Assembly (NCBI GenBank): GCA_030386875.1
Contig: CM059563.1
Location: 29,240,139 to 29,304,138, forward strand
Length of the DNA: 64,000 bases
Reading direction: 5' to 3'
DNA from: Morinoia aosen
Taxonomy: Eukaryota > Arthropoda > Malacostraca > Amphipoda > Talitridae
The notes beneath the pieces are model-generated. The model was not told the DNA's origin, made no database searches, and saw nothing but the letters and a program-made list of their open reading frames with translations. Below, one piece after another: positions 10,575 through 23,770 of the stretch; the first letter of the stretch is position 1; every line of letters starts with the position of its first letter. Both the position numbers and the translations under genes were made by a program.

Positions 10575-10950
10575 TAACTAAGTGCTTGACAATTTGTATT
10601 AAACACGTACTCTCATTATAGTATCCATATCACACAAAGATAATGCTGAAAAGAAAACCCCCACCTTTTTTAAATGTGAGGACTTAATTAATCAAAAACG
10701 TTCAGGTATGACTAACGCTGAGAAACTATTCACAAAGTCCGCAAGGAGAACGATAAAGAGAAAATAAACCATGACCTCTTCTAAATATGCATTAGGTCTT
10801 ATTCAAACGCTTCTCAGGAAATACTGACGCTGATAAAGTATCCCAAAAATAAGCAAGGATAACGATAAAAAGAAAACCATGAACTTTTCTAAACACAAGG
10901 ACTTATTCAAAAGCTCCTCAGGTAAGACCGAGGCTGCGAAAGTATCACAT
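10575..10950 (+). repeat. Diverged ~108-bp tandem repeat, about three copies
   Basis: Blocks of the type CCATGACCTTTTCTAAA, then GGACTTATTCAAA and CTCAGG, recur at about 10661, 10769 and 10876, a spacing of 107-108 bp. The first copy (from about 10575) is also similar to 12405-12530, sharing ACTCTCATTATAG and TCACAC. Confidence 0.5.
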
Positions 10951-10959
10951 CGAATAAGA

Positions 10960-12404
10960 ATGAATAATAAGACATCGAATAGGAAGGAGCTCGAACAAGA
11001 GGGTCCAACTCACTTGGAGGCCAGGCAGGCACACATTAAACAAGCTCCCAAACTCCCTAACTCACTTCAAACTCCTCCTGTTTGCACTTCGGGCCCATGA
11101 ACGGCTTCTCGTGAGCGCTGTTTGCACTGCTGAGCTAAAGACTCGACGGTCTTCTAATAGCTTTAAACGCTTCTTTATTAAGGTTTACTAGCACTGCCTT
11201 AACATCGCTCTCATCTGTATGCTAATCGAGCTGCAGAGCTTAGTTTTTCGTTCAAATGGCGTGAAAAATTGTTCAAACTATTAGCGAGCTCAATGAAGTT
11301 AAATGCTTATATTTTTGAGATCATTTTTTTTCAAGGGAAGCTGTGGTTGTGTTTGCATTGAGAGGCACGATTCACTGCAGAGATGATGTCACAAGTGAGG
11401 AAAATGACTTGTTTGAAGAAGGTGTGATGTCATTTCAGGGTTCAGGGAATCCAGAGTAAACTTTAAAAACAATTTTAAATCCGTTTTGCACGTGTTCCGT
11501 TCGGCGTCGAGTCAAATAACCTACATGGAGAAAAATATAATTCTGAAGAGGAAAAGAATGCGCAAAGTCTATCTTCGCCGTGAAAAAAAGGATGTGTAAA
11601 GCCTATTATCGTGAAAAGGAGAAGGATGAGTTAAGGCTAAGAAAATGTACTTGCGTTGCCTACATGCATCATTCAACGTCAAAGCGAAAAGCTTAAGTAG
11701 AAAAAAATGCCTTCGTGAAGAAGAAAAAAATGTGTAAAGAATGAAGGCTTGCTTGCGTAGCCTCTCTCGGCGACAAACTCTACGGACTTTGCTCCCCGGA
11801 AACGACTTCTTTGACTGGAAGGAATTAGATAACATGAATTCACTACAATAAGCGAGGGCTTCTACACAACAAAGCAATGCCTGGAATTATTCTACAACTC
11901 TCTAGCGCTGCTCGGAACCAGTTGAGGTGAAAATGTGCTAACATCGTGAGTTCACTATAATATTTTCGATGCGCGCTTATCACGGTGAATGTTGTTGAAA
12001 CTTCAATGAATGTTCAAATGGAAGCTTCATAGCAAAACATGTTTGCCAATATCCACCCTGGGGGTATAGTCATCTGAAAAGATCGTAAACTTAGCGGTGA
12101 TCATTTTACCATTTCTACTATGCAGTAATATTTGGGGATTTTAGTAAATCTTTACGAAACTCCGTTTCTTCGTAGTTTAAATTGCTCGAAATGTTATAGT
12201 CTCTCTCTGTTGTCGATGTTGATAACATGAACTTAAAATTTGATAATTACACACATTGTATGGATACATCATTTGAAATAAATCAAAGTTTCCAGCAAAC
12301 ACATATGAGCTATGATTTACGCAGCTGTACATCATAAGTTTAGCTGATCTATATAAGAGCTTCCCATAAACTTTTGTCGAAAGGTAAAACTGATAATTAT
12401 AGCT
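10960..12404. other. No recognisable feature
   Basis: I see only AT-rich DNA with small overlapping open frames lacking motifs (for example 11569-11877, minus strand). Confidence 0.4.
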
Positions 12405-12530
12405 TGTATTAAGTACTTGATAGTTTGTACTAGACACATACTCTCATTATAGCATCCTTATCACACGAGGACAATGCTAAATGAAAACCACGACCATTTC
12501 TAAACATGAGGACTTATCAAAAACATAAGG
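12405..12530 (+). repeat. Dispersed copy of the 10.6-kb repeat
   Basis: Aligns by eye to 10575-10690: a tail of the CTTGATAGTTTGTA type, then CATACTCTCATTATAGCATC, TCACAC, and AAACATGAGGACTTA. I cannot assign it to a known family. Confidence 0.5.
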
Positions 12531-13829
12531 AAGCGCAGATATATAATCTGCGTCCCATGACAAATTCATTGTTTTCAATACATTCTAAGCGACGTACTGG
12601 CAAACGCCATGACTCGAGGATTTCATATCCGAGCATGCTTTGCAGGACGTATTTTAGGTGAGGTGTTATCGAGCTCACTTCTTGTTTTTTGAGCGTCGCT
12701 GTCAGATACAGCGCACGGAACACGATCAGATTCGTAGCTGCATTTAGGTGGCTTTTTTAGTTGGGACTCTGAAGTAGGGAAATGTTATTAAGCTAAACTC
12801 TGTTGCTTATGATTGCTTTTGAGATTAAGCTTTCTCGAATTATGTTAGAAGTGCAGAGCTGTTAATTGTTAAAGGATTTTGCGGGATACGTAATGAGCTC
12901 TCGGATTAATTACAGTTATTCATACCGATTACAATGCTTTTAAAATCACCTCCTCACTCAAATGAAGATTCATAATTAGTGAAAAATCTGTTGTTTTCTC
13001 TATTCCTGCCATTGATTGTTTATCATTATTTCGAAGTAATTTATTTTTAATAGCGTATCAATAACAATGGAATATAAACGTGCCACTTCTGTCAAAAATC
13101 TCCTGACAAATAAGATAATATGAGATACTCTCAAGAGTTAGTGTCCGAAGGCTACAAAGCTAACGGTTCATTTCACTGCTCGTCGGCTCGAAATTTTAAA
13201 GCGACCGAACGTGGTCCTCGAAGTTACCAAACTTGAACTTTAAACTCGAAATTATCAAGTTATCCCACTCGAAATTATCGAAACCGTCGGCGCACAGGGT
13301 CAAAGAAGCCCAACTATGTCAATGGGTAAGTTGGGATTTACAAAATGGATTTACAGGGAAAAGCGTGAGGAAAATCATATAAAAGCGTTACGATGCCAAA
13401 CCATCAGTAGCTTACAGACCTCTACTGTAAACGGAAATCTGACAGGATAATGCAAGTTTGAGCAAGTTCAAGGAGAATACACTGACAGATGAAGTCCTGT
13501 TTCAAGATGAGAGACTTTTCAGTGATGAAGTGAAATTCAACTGCCAATTTGATGCATTGCGAAGGAAGATATCTCTGGCTCTTTCTGTATGTAGAAAGCA
13601 GATCTCGGGTATCAAAAATCGCCTTTCTCGTTGTGTTCGTTACCTTATTCATATTACAAAATTTTCTTCTAATTCTGTACTACAAGGTTCAGAACTCAAC
13701 ACAAATCTGTTTATATGTGGAATATATTTTTATTTCTATTGTTAAAGAAGCTACATGACATGCGTTTCAAAAACAATTTGATCTTTTCCCAACAGGACAG
13801 TCTTCTCCCACCAGTCAAATTTCCCACAA
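12531..13829. other. No recognisable feature
   Basis: AT-rich. A short patch near 13180-13290 repeats CTCGAAATTATC-like words two to three times. No supported gene. Confidence 0.4.
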
Positions 13830-14335
13830 ATGTGGTGACAGGATCATTTTCTTAACAAAAGTGGTGAGAGGATCATTTTCTTAATGAAAGTGGTGACAGG
13901 ATCATTTTCTTAACAAAAGTGTTGACAGGATCATTTTCTTGACATGAGTGGTGACAGGATCATTTTCTTGGCATGAGTGGTGACAGGATCATTTTGTTAA
14001 CAAAAGTGGTGACAGGATCATTTTCTTGACATGAGTGGTGACAGGATCATTTTGTTAACAAAAGTGGTGACAGGATCATTTTCTTAACAAAAGTTGTGAC
14101 AGTATCATTTTGTTAACAAAAGTGGTGACAGGATCATTTTTTAGGATCATTTTGTTAACAAAAGTGGTGACAGGATCATTTTCTTAACAAAAGTTGTGAC
14201 AGTATCATTTTGTTAACAAAAGTGGTGACAGGATCATTTTCTTAACAAAAGTTGTGACAGTATCATTTTGTTAACAAAAGTGGTGACAGGGTCATTTTCT
14301 TCCACAAGAGTGGTGACAGGAACATTTTCTGCTGG
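13830..14335 (+). repeat. 29-bp minisatellite, about 17-18 copies
   Basis: The unit contains GTGGTGACAGGATCATTTTC followed by TTAACAAAA or TTGACATGA variants. Variants alternate to give 58-bp higher-order dimers: one type about 13.95-14.06 kb, and another (GTTGTGACAGTATC alternating with GTGGTGACAGGATC) at about 14.07-14.29 kb. One unit near 14140 is truncated. Confidence 0.9.
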
Positions 14336-17300
14336 CTTTGTGGTCGGGAACGGCCGCCTCCTGCTGCTAGCTTGTCTTTACTGAATCAATTCTTCAATTT
14401 ACCCCACTCTGAAATCTGAAGCCTGTGCTCTATCTCTTTCTATAACTAAACCCTAAAGTTCACCCTGAAGAGAAATTAGAGCAAATTCGCAATGAAAGCT
14501 TTAATTGCTTCATAATCTGCCAAGTCATTGGTTTGGTCTACCAACGAAAATGTCATCTCTGTAATAGTAGGAAAAATCAAGCCTCACTTTGAGAATTATT
14601 TTTTCTGTAAATGGTTACCTCTTCAACAAATATATTCTGCTCGATAGTTTAAGTTCCAACGACGGAATGCTGCCGAGTTTGATACGTCTAGAATTTTTAC
14701 CTAAGAGAACTTAGCTAAAACACAACAACTTTACCGTACCACAGCGTCTTTTACCCTCATCGCCTCAGAGCGAGTCGCACAATTTGCTACATCAGAGAAC
14801 CGCGTACGCAAATAACTTCGCTCAGGTCCGCCGAACTCTCCCTATTAAAATCGTAAACAAGAAAATTTGCGTCCAAGTCCTACAAAGCCAAACTGAGTCC
14901 CATCACTAACCATTTCCGGGGAAAGTTCCAACAGTTCCCACATCAGAGGCAACAATTCCCAGGAAAATTCCGGTTCCCAGCCGCACATTCCCGCTCTAGT
15001 GGCGTAAAACTGAAAGCGTCTGAGCCTCTAACATGATTGCAAAGAGCTGAGGAAACTCTGCGTATCAGAGATCAGTATTCTGGTGCGGCAGTCCCTTTAC
15101 CGCATTTTTTGAGACTTTATGTAAGAGTGCGATTGGTTCGGGTGGAGCCTATAAAAATACAGGAGCTTTCTTCAATCCTGAGCAAATTAGCACAGCTAAT
15201 TGATAGCGCTCTCCCTGAAGCCAATGCTTTGAGTTAAGCTGAAGATTCTAAATTGAATACAGCAAGTGGCTTGAATTAATTATAATTTTAAATTGGCTAT
15301 CAGTAATGATGCTCGTTTGGTGCTATGAAATACAAAGGTCACGATTTTATTCTGCAAGACAAAAATTGAGCTTGTTGTGAGCAAAACTGAGCTGACGATA
15401 TAGTTTTTCAACGTAATTTCTACGCCATCTTCCTTCATGATATACCTCCATTCTTTAAAATGGTACGCGTGCATGTTAGAATATAACAACACGACAATTA
15501 CGAACCAAAGAATTATGAATATTTTACAAAAAGTAAAATATAAAAGTTGACAGCTTGAAGAACGTATCATGAACGTCGGAGTTTCTTTCATTTTTATAGG
15601 AAAAATTAGATGCAGTATCAGACTTATTTTCTCGTGCCAATTCTTATGCGTTCCCCTTGTACATCGGCGTATGCTCTTCACTGAAAACAAAGCCTCTCAT
15701 GTGACACTTACAAGGATATTTGATTCAACGTTGTCACCGCTGTAAAGAAAGTGATCAACAGGTTTTTAAAATTCGTTATTCAACACCGTTGGCGAGGCTG
15801 CCTCTAACAAAACTCCACAAATTGTCCTTTTGATGTAAAAGCGGGATTGCGTTTCCCATCTGTCGAGACTTTTAGCAATTACGGCCAATTTTAATTGCAT
15901 CGAGTTTGTTTTCAAATCTGACGTCCCTCGGAAATTTACATTAGTCGCCAGTCAAAGCTCGGTGTCATTAAACCGAAGCGACTTATGCGATTACGAAATG
16001 CTAGAAAATGAAAAATTTTTACCAGAAATTACATTTCGAATTACGTTCACTACGTCAAATGAAATTGCATGCTATGACGTAATAGGAGAATGCAGAATTT
16101 AGAGTCGTATATTCCTTTTCATGTGGATATGAAAGAAACGGCCGGTATCGTTTAGAACTGTCCAATTATTTAAATTGAACGGGAAATAAAGTGATAATTC
16201 TAAAAACTACAGTGATATTACAAAGATTTTAGGATACTAAAAATAGTGAAAATATATTTTGAAATAACAGAATAAAATAAGGTCAAAGTCTTCACCAAAT
16301 ATACTTCAAAAAATTTGCTTGCGATTTTTTTACAATAAGTGGCAACAAAAAATTCAAATTTAAAATCGAGCAACATGCTAAAAGCTTTTCTGTCTCTGAA
16401 TTTATAACCGTACGAAGACGAACCGTGTATTACAAAATACGTGTTTGAAAAACGAGTGTTGTTGTGACATCCATGAATGAAAGAAAGAACATCTGCAACA
16501 AAAGGAAGACTTCAATCGTGACACTTTTACGTCTCTGTAAAGTTAGTATATCTTGAAAATAAATACTAAACCCGAATAGAAGTGTGAGAAAACTTACAAG
16601 AGCGTTTAAAAAAACTGTGAGATCCAGGACAATACGATGATTTGATCAGAAACATCCAATGTTGCAAGGTCCGAAAGTGAGTTTCAGTTTTTATTTTGCC
16701 ACTTTTGTTAGGATGCATCCCATAGCTGTTATATAGCGGTTTCTAATTGGAATTACCATAAGCTTGTTGCAAAAACTGTCTTCTCAGTTGAATGACCGTC
16801 CGCTGTGGGGTGTGGTTTCAAAGCATCAAAGGGACGCAGTGCTTTGAAGAAATATTGAGTGAATTCATTATACAGCAGAAAAATGGTCATAACCGAGAAA
16901 CAAGTCACAAGGATCGTCTGAACAAAAAATCATGGCGATAGAATAACTTTCCTTTGCTACTTTACAACGCAGAAAACATTCTTTTAAATATGAGAGCAAA
17001 GAAGTCAACATTGTCTAAGAACTTTACAGTATATAAAAGAACGTGGTAAGGCTGTCGCAATAAAAGGATCAATACAACACGAGGTGAAGATACATCAATT
17101 CTTCAACATTCAAAAACGGTACAGCTCGTATATCACAGGATTTAAGCAAAGATACATTTTTTGGCCCCGTAAGCACAAATAAACGGCCTCCCACATCGTC
17201 AGATCTTAACGCTTTGGATTATTTATGAAGTCGGATTTTGGTGCTGAATCTAGTCAAGTTTCTAATATTAATACCTCGCTGGAAAATTGAACAAAGTAGC

Positions 17301-18814
17301 GATCATGTTTCTACGTAAACTACTTATGCCGTTTTAAGTGTCTGAAATCTTTAAGGAGTAATGGAAATTATTGAAGAACAAGAAAATTCATTCATGGAAA
17401 ACTGTTATCTAGTGTAGCACAATTGCGTTGAAATCAGAAACTTTTTAATGAATCGAAAGCGGTGTTTTGAATCAAGATTCACTTCTTAAAGCTACGTGTT
17501 TTCCATACACAAACTAGATGTTGGTTGTTATAGATGTTGGTTATTTATTAATATTATTATTGGTAAGTAAATGCTTTAGTGGGGAAAATGGACAAGGTTG
17601 CATTCAAATAGCCTATCAGCGGCATCTTCAGCTCCACTCATTGAATGTATCACTATAACACAACCAATATTTTGCATTGAATTTTTGGATATAACGTATC
17701 CAAATTCAGTTCAACAATGATTTATCGATGTTATTAAAAATTAAAAATACTTGCACGTTAACATTTTCTTGTATATTCTTGAACGAAAATACTTGTGGAC
17801 CGAATTTAGTGTGGAGATTTATGAAGGAACGTATTCAAATTCATTTCAGTCATAGTTTGTCAATGCCGTAAAGAAGTAAAAAATACCTGCAAGTTGAAAT
17901 ATTCCCGAATATTTTTGAATACTCAAGAATATTTCTTGAATATTCGAGTCGGGAAAACTTAATTTCTTCGAAGAGCTGCCCTGCGAAGAAGAAGACTCAG
18001 TGCTTGCGTTCAACTAAGCAACTTTTGACGAATTTCTGACGAAGTTCTGTTCAGTCGACGTGAACACGTCTTTCAGTTCCCATGGGAATAATTCCCCGGT
18101 GTGCAGAAAATTCGCAAGAGCGCTCTGGAGATTTGGACAAACTTTGACGCATTGTAAAGATGCACCCCAAATAAACTTGGGCTTTGAAACCTTTGAAAAC
18201 GCACAGGATTTTGAAAGACAACTCCTGGAAATGCATTCAAATGATCCAAAAATGCTTTCCCTATTGTTCGTCTCATAAACCGAGAGAATTTATTACAACT
18301 TCATGCACTGTAATGGAAGTCATACTTCAGATATGAGCATTATTTCTTTCCTTGGAAACTACTTCCAATTTTCATCGAAAAAGAATGCAAACAAAAAATA
18401 AGAATATAAAACAAGAATCGTAGCATTTGCAGGGTTCATATGATATGACCGAAATAACTGTTCCGGTAAGGAATCTAGGCAAGAAAATTTTCTGTAATCT
18501 TTTATGCATGAAAATATGCATCGCACTTCTGTTACACAGTTTGGAAATTTTTGGTGCTCCCAACACAGAGGCAAGCAAATTTTTAAATTTTGTGCACGTA
18601 TTGGTAAGAAAGGCAAAAAGATGACTAGCATATAAATACCCACAGAGGAGATCTGGTATTGCTCCACTGTTGCGCTATAGGAGAGTGCAGGAAGTTTAAG
18701 TATCTTTATCGCTGATGCAACATTCAAAATTCATAAGATATTCGATTAAACTGACGAGTCGACGGAAGGGAATTTAACCCCATTAGAAGTTGGATCACTG
18801 CAAAGCATCTATGA
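14336..18814. other. Long stretch without supported gene
   Basis: AT-rich DNA. The best-looking frame is 15037-15237 (plus), 66 codons starting at TTG; its amino-acid composition is protein-like but it matches no family I know and has no ATG. A TATAAAAA lies inside it near 15151. I do not call a gene. The rest shows no tandem or inverted structure I could see. Confidence 0.35.
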
Positions 18815-19105
18815 CGGATCTTACACTTCACTTATTATCGCTTAAGCTTTCTCATTCAAATATCTACTTTTCCAGAATTCTATGACATGAAAAATCCGTA
18901 CATAATAGAAGCGATGTTTTTAAACCTGTGTACGGCATTTACTTATTGAACCAGTTCACTGCGCCCACAACGGTACTTCCACTTCACTTATTATCGTTGA
19001 AGCCTCTCATTGAAATTTCTATTTTTTGCAGAATTCTATGACATGAAAAATCCGTAAAAAATAAAAGTGAAGTTTATAATGTCATGTACGGCTTTCATTA
19101 CACAG
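18815..19105 (+). repeat. Two diverged copies of a ~156-bp tandem repeat
   Basis: CTTCACTTATTATCG occurs at 18826 and 18982, and GAATTCTATGACATGAAAAA plus TCCGTA and a TGTACGGC block recur with the same offset. Confidence 0.75.
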
Positions 19106-21740
19106 GACGAGCGCTCAACGGTGAGGTTTAATTCAAGTTTACAGAAGCAAAGTTCTGAAGTGGACGGTAAGCTCGGCACTTGGCAGGCATCGAGCACGAT
19201 GCAAAAGGCGCGCTGAAACGCACGTATTCTAGCAATTGACCACCTCCTACAGGCACTGTTGGCTCTGTGTGTTCTTCTGTGGTACGAGAAATTTAAAATT
19301 ATTCAGTACGTGAATTTTTGGCCTTGACGCCAGCATTTCGTCGAATTTGAATGAATAATTTGTATTTTGTGCTCTGACTCAAGCCCGAAAATGAAATGAA
19401 TGAATGATTTTTTTTCAAAAAATAAAATTTTATTGTTTAAAAGATATATTGTAGGGGACTTGGAACGCTACGCGTGGTTTTTATGGTCATAATCCACAGG
19501 TATTAAAATAATGTTCATGGAAACTTGGGCTTTGTGCATCTGGTAACTCCCACAAATGCAACACACGAGTAATTTACGGTTGTTTAAATCATGCTGAGAT
19601 TACATTCTGTTTTAATAATTTATTCATTGTGCAGAAATACGTAATTTGAATGACTTTATAATCACCTATATAGCACATTAACCGTTAACTCCAATAGAAA
19701 ATTGATTAAAAAGCAGTATGAAAAAAATGCAGAATAAATGAGATGATTTTTTTTGATAAATTGTTGGTAAATTATGGTAATTATTGTTTGGTAATTAATA
19801 TATGATTATTATGGTTGGTAGTTAACATATTAAAACGGTTGGTGAATTATGAAATCGGATCTGAAAGTAAGATCTTTGTCAGTTCTGTTGGGGATGATAA
19901 TATCATCTTCAACAAGCATGATGAATATCCAATGCATCATTAACCGAACGCTCAAATTCAAAAATAATCATTGTGTGTTCAAGTCTTCATTCTGGTAGTT
20001 TTATGGACATATTTAAGCAATATTTTCACGGTAAATCTGATAAACTTATTTCATTGTTCTTTTAAAAAATTTTTTCATGTGTTAAAATTTTTTTTATTAG
20101 TAAGCTATTCGAATGTATTCAATGGCATCGGGGCTTTAGAATTTTTTTTATAGCGAGCTCACATCCTCGGGATGACTGAAAAGATTTCACCAGCAGCTGA
20201 TGTTCTAGTTCTTGATTTTATTTTTTCTTTAACTCATTATAAATAATAAAGTCTAGATATTGAACGTCATATAATAATATTTCTCCAAAAACGTAATCAT
20301 TGTTTTAAATTTTAAGTTATCTAATTTTTAATCAAACAATGAATTTTCGGTTACTCGATTTTACTAAGAACTGGGGTTTCATTTTTAATCTTTTATCTAT
20401 TTCGAATTCAATTTGATAGCGTAAATAACTTGTTGCTTGGTAGCCTTATGATCTAGAATACACGCGTACTTATCAAAGATTTAATTCTTAAATTATGAAT
20501 GATAACCAAAAGTATACATAATTTCAAACCAAGTTGTGAAGAAACTGAAAATCTTTCACTGTAAAATTGACGTTTCAAATTTGAATGAATTTCAAATTTT
20601 TGTATCAGTGTTACCAATTATTCATTGGAAGATATTTTCATTTTCCGGTTCAGCTTGGAGCATTTCACGAATATTTTTTCCGGGACTAAATTTTGAACAA
20701 CACCAAGCAGAACTCAATGCGTGAGCTTTTGCAAAAGAGGGCAGTCAATACTCTGCTAAATTTCTGCAATTTTCACGTGACAGTTTTATTTCATCCTACT
20801 TTTAACTCAACGAAAAAATTATAAAAGTAGCAAAATATTTGCTCCTAAGTTCCCATTTAAAACAGAAGCAAGGCCAGCTTGTGAGATAAAGTTCTTTGTT
20901 CCTTACTGGACGAAAAATTTAACATTATTTAATGTTTGGATTTTGTGCTTTGGGGCAAGCATTTCATCGGATTTTGTGCTTTGACGTAAGCAGTTCAGAT
21001 CTGAATAAATAAAATTTTACTGAGTAGAAAATATAATGTATGAACATAAAACGACTCTGCTTTAAATGTTTAAGATCGTCGATTTTAAACAAAAAAACAA
21101 TGATTTAAACAAAAAAAAATAAAATCGTACATTTTAAACTTATTGTTTATGGTACTGAAACATAAATCCGCATGAATTCGTAGAAATAGGCGAATATTTT
21201 AACAACAAAAAATCAACAAATGTTAACTAAGGCATTAAAAGTTAACAAGTTGTGTCTGAAAAATCAAAGAAAAACATTTTCAAAGCTCGGATAATTTCTT
21301 GAAGATATTAAACGCGGGAAGAATAAAAACAACTTTCCTTTTAACCATTAAGCGAACTTTTGAAATAAAGAAAGAACCCATGTTCCATCTCCCTCGAGGC
21401 CCAAACGTGAATGCTCAAAAAAATTTTCAGTGGCAAGAAAACCTTGAAACTCTCGCGCAAAAAAAAACGAAACGACCGACCGTGATTTGGTGCTTCGCTC
21501 CATGCAGGCTTCTCTCGCGTCGGCTGAAGCACGTCTTCTCTGCAGCCTCCTGAGAGTTTGTCAACTTGTTGAAAGTTCCTAACGAAAAAACTTAGTCCAG
21601 GAATCGGGTTTGATACAGGGCGGAGTGGCGACAAGAATCGAGGAGTCCCTAAAAATATCAGCTCGAGTGAGTGCACCGCCTAGAGCTGACGAAAGAGGAA
21701 TTATTGAGATGAAACTTGCATGGCTTCTGCTATTTTCTAG
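19106..21740. other. No recognisable feature
   Basis: AT-rich sequence; 19740-19860 has short imprecise GGTAATTA-type words. Open frames at 21299-21676 overlap on both strands without motifs. Confidence 0.4.
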
Positions 21741-21746
21741 TTTTCT

Positions 21747-21925
21747 ACCTAGCAGGCTTTTTTTAGGTTTCTACTTAGCAGGCTGTTTTCTTGGTTTCTA
21801 CTTAGCATGCTGTTTTCTGGGTATGTAACTGGCAGGCTATTTTTTAGGTTTCCAATCAGCAGGCCGATTTCTAGGTTTCCGATTATCAGGCTGTTTTCTA
21901 GGTTTCTATATAATTAGCAGATTTT
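21747..21925 (+). repeat. 27-bp minisatellite, about 6-7 diverged copies
   Basis: Unit of the form CAGGCTGTTTTCTAGG plus TTTCTACTTAG, with substitutions rising toward the right end. Confidence 0.8.
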
Positions 21926-22905
21926 TTTCTTTGCAAATTGTTGAGAAGTAAGACATCGGACAAAAAAAATTGCCTTGAAATATTAGTTTTTCTTCTATAA
22001 AGTATATTAAATGTACACCCCTTGAGCATTTGAAATAATCACAACATATGTTCTTCTTAATATGAAATAGGTAAGAATACCTAATAAAATATCTGTGGAC
22101 TGGTGAAAATTCTTCCAGCCGTCAGCGTTATGGAGTGGAAGATTTTAGTTTGCTAAGTATTTACATGTATTCCTACAATTATTTACGGCATAAACAAGGT
22201 TTTTTGACCATCTTTGAACGATTTTACAACCATAAACAATTTAGTAAAAGATCAACAGGTTCTTTGTTCTAATACGTCGAGTTACGGACTTAATTTTCTG
22301 TCAAAAGTTTGCTGAGTTGACACTTAGAATTCGATAGAACTACATTCTCTCCGTATGTATTATAAATACCTTTTGGAATACTGTGTTTCTCATGGATATA
22401 CTCAATTAAATAGCACTTGTAGTGTACATAAAATTCAAGCACAATTCCAAGTACTGAAAACTAAAGTTTAGACACAATTCCAGATACCGACAAGCCACTA
22501 CGTATAATCATAAACACGAAGATTTTTTAGAGCAAAGTTAGGCTTGCGCTTGCCATGATCTGAGTTCCTATAAGCCGGCACACAATCACCTCTGTGAACA
22601 GAAACTTACACAGATGACAACGATGAATGTTCGGTTTTTTACTGCATTGAATGAAAAAAACTGAATTATTATATTTTTACGGGTGCTTATTTCAATAGTT
22701 ATTAATTGCGAGAGAATAATGTCCTCTATGGTACTTAATATTTGGTACAAAATTACAGTTTTTCGAGTTTTTACTCCTCACAGAGGAGTGTATCATGAGT
22801 GGTAAAGTCTCTTGAGAAGGTAATGTTGTGCCTGCATAATACATCGTTACTTGGAGTTATATTGATGGTAACACCAAAGTCATGTTCGGGTGATTGGAGC
22901 TAAAG
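21926..22905. other. No recognisable feature
   Basis: AT-rich, no frame or repeat that I can support. Confidence 0.4.
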
Positions 22906-22907
22906 AA

Positions 22908-23095
22908 CATTACGTACAATCCCGGGAAACATTACATACAATCCCGAGAAACAATTCACACAATCCCGGGAAACATTACACACAATCCCAGAAATATTAC
23001 ATACAATCCTGGGAAACATACAATCTTTGAAAACATTAGATACAAGTTGGGAAAAAATACAATCCTAGAAAATATTACATACAATCCCGGAAAAC
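22908..23095 (+). repeat. ~22-bp minisatellite, about 8-9 copies
   Basis: Unit AACATTACATACAATCCCGG plus GA, with shortened units toward the middle. The open frame across it (from 22894) is repeat-derived, though its last 40 codons to 23256 lie outside the array. Confidence 0.85.
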
Positions 23096-23629
23096 TGTGC
23101 AGGAAGGTGCTTAAAAGTTTCCTAACTGACTCCAAGAAAAATGCACTCGCAGTCTCACTTTTATTTCCGGACCAGAGCCGCTTGTTGCAGCGAGTTCCGC
23201 CGTGTGAACAATGTGGCCAAGTGGAGCCTCTCTTCGAGCGTAAAGCATCTCGCTAGACCTAAGTCGATGTATTTAAAAATCGACACAATATTTTCAGTTG
23301 GGAGCGAAATCCCCTCAAGCAAAAATGTCGTATTGGGCGATGTTATTTACAAAGAATATCAGCGATTTATGGTTTTTAGATACCTGAGAAATTTGAAGGA
23401 AACTCAAGAACATTTGGGCTAATGACTACGAAAATACTTTATTGTGCGGTGTTATTTCCACAGAAAACCAGGGACGTCAGGTTTTTAGATACACGAGAAA
23501 TTTAAAGAAAACTCAAAAACATTTTGACTAATGTCTCTCTCCCGAACTTTGACTCAAGAAGTCGTGGTTGCAGGACCGATGATTGCTAAAGTTATGAGAC
23601 AAATTTTCTCTTCTGCTTAGTCCCACAAA

Positions 23630-23770
23630 AACAACCAATAAAAACAATAACTCTACAAAGAAAAATAATGACAAAAAATAAAGAATAATAAATAATGTTA
23701 AATAAATAATAATTAATTAACAACAAATAAATAAATTATATTGAATAAACGAAAGTAAATAAATTGATAT
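23630..23770. repeat. AATAA-rich low-complexity tract
   Basis: Dense runs of AATAA, AAATAA and ATTAATTAA words without other bases of note. Confidence 0.8.

Noticed and set aside
13830-14335. Possible CRISPR array (regular 29-bp repeats)
   Set aside because: The repeats are head-to-tail without unique spacers, no cas genes are present, and the sequence is eukaryotic. The same applies to 32279-32815.
15037-15237. 66-codon plus-strand ORF with a TATAAAAA inside
   Set aside because: No ATG, no recognisable domain, and the TATA-like word lies within the frame; not enough to call a gene or promoter.
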